NCBI GenBank assembly: GCA_029891385.1
Contig: CM057228.1
Location: 31,066,214-31,130,213, forward strand
From: Erythroxylum novogranatense
Lineage: Eukaryota; Streptophyta; Magnoliopsida; Malpighiales; Erythroxylaceae
Direction: 5' to 3'
Length of the DNA: 64,000 bases
Shown here: piece by piece, positions 56,641-64,000 of the stretch
Layout of the letters: each line of letters begins with the position of its first letter
How positions within the stretch are numbered: position 1 is the stretch's first letter
Notes under the pieces: generated by a model
What the model was told of the DNA's origin: nothing
The model's database searches: none
The model's input: the letters and a program-made list of their open reading frames with translations, nothing else
Made by a program: the position numbers and the translations under genes

Positions 56641-56854
56641 ACTTTGTTTTTAAAGAGGAACATGTTGAAATTCCTCTAATTGCTATTGACAATGATCAGG
56701 GTCAGGTTTCCATTCCTGACATTGTTCAAGAAGCAATTCCGGATCAAGACAATGTCATAGAAACTCCTCCCCAAGTTCAAAATTTTGTTCCAGAAGAGCA
56801 AACTCTACAACCTCAAGAACTTATGCCATTAAGGAGATCCATTAGAGAGAGAAG
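56641..56854 (+). pseudogene. Copia integrase-RT linker, cut by Tekay-3
   Basis: After the G-run shift the protein reads KDFVFKEEHVEIPLIAIDND, an acidic/Pro/Gln-rich linker and PLRRSIRERS, the usual words just before RT. It stops at the Tekay-3 LTR. Confidence 0.8.
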
Positions 56855-58205
56855 TGTAACATCCCATTACTAGTGGGAAGGGTAGGATGGTAAATGTGAG
56901 TGACTAATGAGAGTTAGGGGTATATTCTACATGTTCATTCATAACTTGCTACATACTTATACTTGATTGTTGCACATGAAAATAATTGTACATGCATTCA
57001 TTAATAATTCTGGGTATAATTGGATGGATTGGTGAATTTTTGAGAATTTTGAATGTTATTACATTGAAAATTTTATGGGTTAGTGAAATTTTGATATTTT
57101 GAATTTTGGTGGAAATATTGTATTTGTATATGTTGGTGAATTTATGGAGTATTGAGAAAGATATATTTATAATAGGGAACAAGAAATAAATTAAATGAAG
57201 ATTTGGAGATAGTTGGGTTGTAAAGATGATTGTTGTATTGGAAAGAGGAGAACTTAATGGAGTTAGTTTCAAAGGAAACTAAGTTGTAGTTTAATCATTA
57301 AGAAAGTGACATGTGTCACTTAGACCTTGTACTCTAGCTAGAAGTAGGTCACTATTCCTTAAGAGTTGACAGGTTAAGCCTTGTCTAAGTCCCTTCTTTA
57401 TTCTCATCTTTCTAAAACTTCTCTCTTCGAAACATATAGTTTTCCATCAAAATATCTTCTAAGGGACTTTTGTGTTCTTCCTTTTTTTCACCAAACTTAC
57501 TTTGCCATTTGTGTCATCTACTCTAAGGAAAAACTAGAAGCTAATCATTTCACTCAGTGAAGCACGAAAATTTTGTGGAGATTAGGGCTTGAAGATTTTA
57601 GAGTTTTCAGCAGGTAAGTGTTAGAGAAATCCCTTGCAGTTAGGGATTTGTGAAATAAAGTGGATAAATTACTTTCATCTGCATAGAAAATGTACTTCAT
57701 GTGTTTGTTCATAAATACTGGGTAGTTGGGGAGAAATAAACTTAGTTATAGTGTTAAATTAGTTTTTGAGAAAACTTTTGGTGTTTTGGTGACGTGAAGT
57801 GTTGAAAGTTAGAAAATCTGGAAAATTTCTCACTGAGTATGTTTCAGTATTTTAGCCATAACATTTTCTGTGGTTGTCCAAACAAGATGATTCTTAATTC
57901 GGAGTAAACTAGGAATATATGGCTACGATTTGTATGTAGACATCAAATTTCAGTTCTGTCTCTAAGAGTCTCAAAAGTTGTCACGAAGTTGAGAACTGGG
58001 TGCAGGATGTTGAGAGTTGAGTGAAAATTCGTGTTCCAACTTTGGGAGAAAATATGGACCTGATTTAGATAGATTCTGGCAAAATTGCCTTATGAAAAGT
58101 TGTATAACTTTCTTTTATCTTTCTAACGGTATAAAGTTTATAAATTTTAGAAATCGGAGTCAAAAGTTACGATCTTTTTAAGTGGATACGTTCCAGTCGC
58201 AAAGA

Positions 58206-58359
58206 GCAGACGCAGAAAAGTAGACGCAGAAAAGCAGACGCAGAAACGCAGACGCAGAAAAGCAAATGCAGAAAAGCAGACTCAAAAAAGTAAACGCAGA
58301 AAAGTAGACGCAGAAAATGAGACACAGAAAAGCAGACGCAAAAACTGAGACGCAAAAAC
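58206..58359 (+). repeat. 14-bp minisatellite in the Tekay-3 LTR
   Basis: Eleven exact-length units of GCAGACGCAGAAAA with point variants (GTAGACGCAGAAAA, GCAAATGCAGAAAA, TGAGACGCAAAAAC and so on). The period stays 14 throughout. The minus-strand frame across it (58167-58355) is an artefact of the repeat. Confidence 0.95.
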
Positions 58360-59756
58360 AGGCTGTACTCTTTTGGTCATAACTTCTTCTCTAGACCTCC
58401 AAATGACCTGATTTTTGAAGCATTGGATTCATAACATATTTATTTATCTATCCAAAAAAATTTATGGTTTTGGTTATTATATTGGAAATGATTGATTGAA
58501 TCAAAGTAAGGGTATCGGTGGAAGGAGCATGAACTGGATATTTTACTGAATGTATTTCAGTATTTTGATGATATTTTAGTCTATAGGATTCCAATTGAGG
58601 TGATTCTTGATTCGTAGTAAACTAGAGTTATAGGGCTACAAATTATATGAAAGAGCTGAATCTTTATATAGTATCTAAGGTGTTCAATTTTCGGATGTAA
58701 GTTAGATATAATACACTGTTTTGGAGAGGAACAATCCAAAAATGTTTGAGGCACATCTTTGAATCTACCGAACCAAATTGAGTGATTTTGGTGCTAATGG
58801 AAAGATAAAAGATAGATGAACACTTTTCTAAGAGAAAGTGGGCTCGAATTATGCAAGTTTTGCCTTCTAATTAAACATGAAAAGTGGACCCGAAAGTTAG
58901 AGTTTGGAGAAAGATCTGAAATGGTTCATTGGGCTATTCAATTGGATTCAAATGGTTTATGGAGGTTTAAATCTGACAGAATGAGGCTAGTTAAGTGAGT
59001 TTTGATAGTTGAATGTCTTGTGATGAAATTGATGGATTGATACCCGGGATAGTCATGAATATGCATTGTACATATTTCATCTCATTCATGTGCATTATTA
59101 AACACTTATGATTGTTCAAATTGTGATATATGTGTATGTTATTTGTTATAGAGGAGCCACTGGAACGTCAACCTCCTGACATTGCTGGATCTTCCAGGCA
59201 TTAGCTTCGGGAGAAACTTGTGAGTAACCTAGACCGTCTCACTTAATAAATTGTTTGCTTAGAATATGTTTTGAATGAGTTATTTAAGTGCTCCAAACAT
59301 GCGAAAATTGTGAATGTGCATATGAATGCAAAAGTATGCTCATCATTTATGTTGAATGCCATACTAAGGTCCGATGATGAATGTGATCAAGATGTGAATG
59401 TGCATCCATGTGATTGACTGAGGTTATGATATGTGCAACATTCATTACTTGAATGCATATAAGATAAAGGAAGTTATAACCGGAGTAGCCAGGATAAAGA
59501 GCTTAAAGCTCGAAATGTCATTAGAGTCTCGGGCTCGAGTGCGACTGTCCCTGATATCCACTAAGGGATATGGGACATATATGACAAAGCTCGACATCCA
59601 TGAAGGGATGATAACGACAATAATAAATGAAAATGAGTCTCATGTGCATTGCCAATTATTTTGATGTGTGTTTTGAATGAACAATGTGATATATTGTGAT
59701 TATACAATGAAGTGAATATTATGTTATGTGCAATGATGTAATGCATGAATTGAGTG

Positions 59757-59823
59757 AACCATTGATGATGGTTATTTCACTGAGTTCTCAAAACTCACCA
59801 AAATTGCAACGTTGCCTTTTCAG
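59757..59823 (+). promoter_or_regulatory. Paired hairpins and splice-acceptor-like site in the Tekay-3 LTR
   Basis: Hairpin 1 AACCATT-GAT-GATGGTT (59757-59773, last pair a T-G wobble) and hairpin 2 GAGTT-CTCAA-AACTC (59782-59796), then GTTGCCTTTTCAG (59823). Stems match Tekay-1/2 while loops differ. Confidence 0.6.
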
Positions 59824-60237
59824 GACCGAGAGACAACTCTAGCTACTAAAGAGGATCTACTAGCTGAGTAGATTGTGATTGGAGATAGAGGTCATGGCTC
59901 AAAGGTCGGTCAGCTGGGGTTCTTTTGGATGGTTTAGATAACTTTGATGCACTTTTCCTCATTCACGTAACACTAATGTATTAGGTTTATGATGATGTAC
60001 ATTGGGATAATGTTGAAAGACAATGTAGACTTCGATTTTTGTGAATTGTAATGAGGAAAAAGTTGGTTTAAAAATATTGTGATCTTCTTATGATGCTTTA
60101 TAAGTGAATTATGTTACCATGCCATATGAAGGGATTGTAGTGATCGAATGTAGCGTGCCCTTATCGTAGAATATGCATCGGAATGACCTCCAGGTGTTCC
60201 GGTGGGTACCCTGCGGTGAGAGGGCTCTACAATTAGG

Positions 60238-60249
60238 TGGTATCAGAGC
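60238..60249 (+). other. Tekay-3 primer binding site (tRNA-Met)
   Basis: TGGTATCAGAGC, six bases after the LTR. Confidence 0.9.
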
Positions 60250-60413
60250 ATAGTTTAACATCTGTTGGGACATATAGGAACAATAAGCATGAAATATCTT
60301 GAGTAATGCGGATAATGATTGAAGTTATCATTTGTTATAGGTCATCCGCCTTAGGTGATCAGATTGATTAACCAGCTGACCAAAGATTTGTAGGCGCCTG
60401 TAGAGAGTCCTCG

Positions 60414-61150
60414 ATACCTCGATCTGAGGGGTTGCCTCCTAGAGTTTTCGAGAAAAGGGAGAGGAGGTATGATAGGCTACGGAAGCAGGGAGCTGTGGAC
60501 TTCTATGGAAGTACAGACCCTGCTGAGGCCGAGGAATGGTTAGAGAGGACAGAGAGAGTCTTCGATCAGATGGACTGCGAGCCTAATGAGAGGTTTGACT
60601 ATGCAGTATCATTACTGCAGGGCCCAGCTTACCAGTGGTGGAAGACTGTTCCAGGTAGCACCACCAAGCCTTGTCAGTTGAATTGGGAAGACTTTTTGAG
60701 GGTCTTCAGAGACAACTACATGCCCAAGTCTACTTGGACATGAAGATGCAAGAGTTCTTGGAACTGAAGCAAGGCAAGATGTCCGTGGCGGACTATGAGG
60801 TCCGATTTAATGAATTGATGGGTTATGCTACCGCTCTGATTCCTACCGAAGAAGATAAGTGCAGGAGGTTTGAGAATGGGCTGAACATGGAGATCAGGAC
60901 AAGGTTGGCGAGGTCAGATATGGGCACTTTCACTGAGTTGAGAGCTGCCTCAATCAGAATTGAACAGCTAATGAAGGAGAAACAAGCAGAGATCGGGCAA
61001 GGGTCCAGAGGAAAGAGGCCTAGTGAGAGTCAAGGCAGTTCTGGCAGGAGTTTTAGTAAGCGCCAGAGTAGACCATTCAAATCATCAGGTGGATTTAGAC
61101 AGTCCAAAACGGGAAAGAGAGGTAGATCTACACAGATGGGTGGGGGATGA
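60414..61150 (+). pseudogene. gag: Tekay-3 gag
   Basis: By alignment with Tekay-1/2 the start codon is ATA here (ATACCTCGATCTGAGGGG), so initiation is lost. The frame runs through KREERRYDR-like words, GAVDFYGSTDPAEAEEW, RVFDQMDCEPNERFDYAV and AYQWWKTVPG. A one-base shift near 60725 moves to MKMQEFLELKQGKMSVADYE, RFENGLNMEIRTRLARSD and ELRAASIRIEQLM, ending in a Ser/Arg/Lys-rich tail at a TGA (61148). Confidence 0.85.
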
Positions 61151-61178
61151 AGTATAGTACAAAACCAGCGGCCCCCAT

Positions 61179-61338
61179 GTGAGCATTGTGGGAAAAGGCA
61201 CGGTGGAGAGTACTGGGCTGTGACAGGAGCTTGTTTGGCTTGTGGCTCTTTCGAACAGAGGTGGTGGATTTGGACAGAGAGGTAGAGGTAGAGATAGAGG
61301 GAGAGTTGGGAGTTCTTCCATGAGGCTGCGGGGACAAG
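61179..61338 (+). pseudogene. Tekay-3 zinc knuckle
   Basis: CEHCGKRHGGEYW keeps the first Cys pair and His but has Tyr where Tekay-1 has the fourth Cys; LACGSFEQRWW follows in a shifted frame with a Gly/Arg-rich tail. Confidence 0.7.
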
Positions 61339-61965
61339 GTGACCACGCCTCGTGCCGTGGTCTATGCCATGACTAGGCAGGAGGCCCAAGACTCACCAGA
61401 TATGGTTGCAGGTGCGCTTCTTGTTTATGATTTGGAGGCATTTGCACTGCTAGATCCAGGATCCACACACTCTTTTATCGCACCGCATTTGGCATGTAGA
61501 TTGCATTGTGATAGGGAGTTACTACAGTATGGGCTAGAAGTGAGTACACCTCTAGGTAGCACTACTATTATTGGTGAGGTATGCAAGGGGTGCTTAGTTA
61601 AGATTGATCGAGCAGAGTTGGAGGCAGATCTGATAGTAATGCAATTTCAGGAGATAGATGTGATCTTAGGCATGGATTGGCTCACTGCCCATAGGGCCAT
61701 CATGAACTGTTACACTAAGGAGGTAGTATTAGAATCTCCTGATCAGCCTAGAGCAATATTTCGAGGAATTAGTCAGGCAGTGCCAGCTAGGATGATATCC
61801 TTCATGAGTACATTGAGGTTGATACAAGGAGGATGTGAGGCTTATCTGGCCCACATTATTGATACTAGGGTTGAGCAGAGCGTACAGGACATTCCAGTGG
61901 TTAAGGAATTCCTAGAGGTATTTCCCGAGGAGTTATCTGATTTACCACCAGATCGGAAAACATAG
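61339..61965 (+). pseudogene. Tekay-3 aspartic protease and linker
   Basis: This is the best-preserved protease in the window, open for 208 codons: YAMTRQEAQDSPDMVAGALL, active site ALLDPGSTHSFIAPHLACRL, EVSTPLGSTTIIGEVCKGC, EIDVILGMDWLTAHRAIMN (flap-distal ILG), then the linker EFLEVFPEELSDLPPDRKT and a TAG. Confidence 0.85.
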
Positions 61966-62676
61966 TTCACAATTGATCTGGTTCTAGGTGCTGCTCCTAT
62001 ATCCATTCCTCCATATAAGATGACACCTGTGGAACTGAAGTAGCTGAAAGCTCAGTTGCAAGAGTTGTTGGAAAAGGGTTTCATAAGGCCCAGTGTTTCA
62101 CCTTGGGGAGCGCCAGTGTTGTTTGTAAAGAAGAAGGATGGGACTTTGAGGTTATGCATCGATTATAGGCAGCTTAATCGGGTGACCGTGAAGAACAAGT
62201 ATCCGTTGCCTAGAATTGATGACTTGCTTGACCAGTTGCAGGGAGCTCAGGTATTTACTAGGTTGGATCTGAGATCAGGGTATTACCAGTTGAAGATAGC
62301 GGAGGCTGATATACCTAAGAGTGCATTCAGGAGCAGGTATGGGCACTATGAGTTCCTAGTGATGCCGTTTGGGTTAACTAATGCCCCAGCAGCTTTTATG
62401 GCCTTGATGAATAAGGTGTTCCAGCCCTACCTGGATCGATTTGTAATTGTGTTCATTGATGATATCTTGGTGTACTCAAAGAGTAGAAAAGAGCATGCTG
62501 AGCATTTGAGAATTATTTTAAAGATTATAAGAAAGAAATAGTTATATTCCAAATTCAGTAAGTGTGAATTTTGGCTAGATCAAGTTGTATTTCTGAGACA
62601 TATAGTGACTGGATATGGCATACAAGTAGATCCAAAGAAGATAGAGGCAGTGATGAATTAGGAAGCTCCGAGAAAT
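61966..62676 (+). pseudogene. pol: Tekay-3 reverse transcriptase
   Basis: Apart from TAG codons at 61963, 62041, 62539 and 62659 the frame holds: [117 protein letters not shown] (catalytic FIDD), then [14 protein letters not shown]. All catalytic residues are present; only nonsense codons inactivate it. Confidence 0.9.
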
Positions 62677-63465
62677 GTGTCGAAGATTCGAAGCTTCCTA
62701 GGATTGGCTGGGTATTATCGACGATTTATCGAGGGGTTTTCCTTGATCTCGGCCCATTTGACTAAACTTATGAGGAATAGTTGGAACGAGGAGTGTCAGA
62801 AGAGCTTTGAGGAGCTGAAACATCGGTTAACTACCGCACCAGTGTTGACCATTCCATCAGGGACTGGAGGATATGTGGTGTACAGTGATGCATCGCATCA
62901 AGGTTTGGGATGTGTACTGATGCAGCATGGCAAGGTGATCGCCTATGCATCGAGACAATTAAGGTCTCACGAGATCAATTATCCGGTACTTGATTTAGAG
63001 CTAACTGCAGTTGTCTTTGCTCTAAAGATTTAGAGGCATTATTTATATGGAGAGACTTTCCAGATATACACTGATCATAAGAGTCTGAGGTATCTATTGA
63101 GTCAGAGGGAGTTAACTTGAGGCAGAGGAGATGGATTGAGCTACTGAAAGATTATGACTGCACTATTGAGTACCACCCAGGGAAAGCTAATGTGGTGGCA
63201 GATGCTTTGAGCAGGATGTCTAATGTTAGTACAACTCAGATTCAGTTATCGAGATTACCTAATCTGATTCATTTGAGAGATCTAAATGTAGAGTTGAATC
63301 TGGAGCAAGATGAGGCACTAGTTGCTACCTTGAAGTTGAGGCCAATGCTACACGATAGAATCAGAAAAGTACAGAACAAATATTCTGATTTGGTAAAGCT
63401 TATAGAGAAAGTGAAGGCAAATCCGGAGTCCGAGTTTGAGTTGAGGGATGAGACTTTGTGGTTGA
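62677..63465 (+). pseudogene. Tekay-3 RNase H and linker to integrase
   Basis: [20 protein letters not shown], then [20 protein letters not shown] (Asp), [20 protein letters not shown] (the Glu kept here), a TAG replacing Trp at 63031, [11 protein letters not shown], a frameshift near 63112, [12 protein letters not shown] and ESEFELRDETLWL. Cut at 63465 by the LTR-X copy; integrase is not in the window. Confidence 0.88.
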
Positions 63466-63776
63466 TGTTAGAGTAGTGCCCTACAGGCAATCGTCTTTAG
63501 CGCATTTTATACAAAGTTGTGCACATACTTTATGAATAAATAAAGAAAGGCATATTTCACTAACTTGCTGTTCATTAATTATGAATGGATATTGATCTAT
63601 AAGCAAATTAATGAAGTCCATGATATATAACATAGAATGAAGGAAATTGTGATGTGATCATACTACTGAGATTCCTATCATGTGCAATTATGTCAGTATC
63701 TAAATTATCCCTAGTCATAGGATTACTGAGACTGGACATTGGTAATTCGGAGAGACTAGTACATCTCAAGCTCCTT
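63466..63776 (+). repeat. LTR-X copy in plus orientation, left end only
   Basis: It begins TGTTAGAGTAGTGCCCT and is the reverse complement of 35440-35746. The five bases before it are GTTGA, the expected duplication. It is interrupted at 63777. Confidence 0.85.
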
Positions 63777-64000
63777 TGTAACACCCCACTCCCGCAAGAC
63801 CCGAACCCGATATCGATGGTGATATCCGAGTCCGTGCCCCGCGAGGGTGGCATGCTAACCACTCATTCAGAAATCGGTACATTATTCTTTTTTTTATATT
63901 TTAAACACATGTGCGGAATTCCATACCCAAATTGGGTACTCATTCAATCACATCCAATTTCAATACACACATTTTCAAAAGCCACTGAGGTCAATTTCAC
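63777..64000 (-). repeat. LARD/Tekay-like LTR end, minus orientation, runs off the edge
   Basis: TGTAACACCCCACTCCCGC and the following GACCCGAACCCGAT... are the reverse complement of the 3' end of the LARD-like LTR (32150-32227) with differences; similarity fades after about 63860. It opens inside LTR-X after CTCCTT. Confidence 0.7.

Larger units (their letters stand above)
52741..56854 (+). mobile_element. Ty1/copia element, 5' part, interrupted by Tekay-3
   Basis: A 5' LTR, tRNA-Met primer site, gag with CCHC knuckle, protease and integrase in the copia order, ending between integrase and RT (PLRRSIRERS) where the Tekay-3 LTR starts. RT, RNase H and the 3' LTR must lie beyond the right edge. 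Proteins resemble the widespread plant family whose gag starts near IPMLNGTNFKLWKENV. Stops are nearly all single transitions, plus a frameshift near 54825 and one at an 11-G run (about 56620). Confidence 0.88.
56855..60231 (+). repeat. Tekay-3 5' LTR
   Basis: The LTR is 3377 bp, TGTAACATCC...GGCTCTACA. Blocks in order: CAG/GTAAGT (57614), a 14-bp minisatellite (58206-58359), GACCTCCAAATGACCTGAT (58394), TAACCTAGACCGTCTCAC (about 59225), hairpins (59757-59796), TTGCCTTTTCAG (59823), GGTCAGCTGG (59908) and CCGGTGGGTACCCTGCGGTGA near the end, as in Tekay-1/2. Confidence 0.88.
56855..63465 (+). mobile_element. Tekay-3 chromovirus, 5' part
   Basis: The element starts at the LTR (56855) inside the copia element and is traced through gag, protease, RT and RNase H to 63465, where LTR-X interrupts it. 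It is clearly related to but divergent from Tekay-1/2 (different LTR body, similar proteins). The five bases before it, AGAAG (56850-56854), are its expected target duplication; the right copy is outside the window. At least six nonsense codons are present. Confidence 0.88.

Noticed and set aside
58167..58355. Cys/Leu/Phe-rich minus-strand frame resembling a small secreted peptide
   Set aside because: It is only the translation of the 14-bp minisatellite; the period is not a multiple of three, so the apparent repeats shift frame.
1..64000. tRNA genes, rRNA genes, CRISPR arrays, bacterial operons
   Set aside because: tRNA-like words are only primer binding sites. The regular 14-bp array has no spacers. 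All coding belongs to plant transposons.

Overview
This window is repeat-dense plant nuclear DNA, probably pericentromeric heterochromatin of an angiosperm. I found no host gene, rRNA or tRNA. Almost everything recognisable is transposon: Ty3/gypsy chromoviruses of the Tekay (Del) type, a gag-protease-only Athila, a Ty1/copia element, a CACTA (En/Spm) DNA transposon, a non-coding LARD-like retrotransposon and copies of another, probably copia, LTR (called LTR-X). Every coding region is broken by stops and frameshifts, so almost all are pseudogenes.

Layout. Tekay-1 runs from the left edge to 39099. An Athila derivative (241-9693, TSD AAGAC/AAGAT) splits its gag. A solo LTR-X (13146-35746, TSD AGAGG) splits its integrase. 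LTR-X was then entered by a CACTA element (13977-34720, TSD GTT), and the CACTA by the LARD-like element (23023-32227, TSD ATATT). This is a four-level nest with exact target duplications at each inner level. Tekay-1 resumes at 35752 (integrase end, degraded chromodomain) and ends in an LTR (36474-39099) that is also the 5' LTR of Tekay-2 (39100-42558). Tekay-2 ends in a truncated LTR-X copy lacking the CACTA. An orphan long LTR follows (43400-about 46220), then about 6.5 kb of AT-rich DNA with local tandem duplications. A Ty1/copia element begins at about 52741 and is interrupted at 56855 by Tekay-3 (LTR 56855-60231, gag-pol to 63465). Tekay-3 is itself interrupted by an opposite-orientation LTR-X copy (63466), which is interrupted by a reverse LARD/Tekay-like LTR (63777 to the right edge).

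How parts relate. The Tekay elements encode gag, protease, RT, RNase H, integrase and a C-terminal chromodomain. The CACTA carries a TNP2-type transposase (TNPD) and a second gene of the Transposase_24 (TNPA-like) type. The Athila keeps gag and protease plus a downstream plant-transposon ORF but has lost RT and integrase. The LARD-like element encodes nothing visible and would depend on a Tekay partner.

Most interesting signals: (1) hairpins of conserved stem and changing loop, with a compensatory base-pair change, just before a splice-acceptor-like site in all long Tekay-type LTRs; (2) a perfect 10-nt U5-leader complementarity in two Tekay subfamilies; (3) a copia gag whose start codon appears to lie inside the LTR and to be joined to gag by an intron that removes the primer binding site; (4) in-window pre-insertion sites for the CACTA and Athila insertions; (5) clustered 1-3 base indels between copies that suggest consensus errors in methylated repeats.
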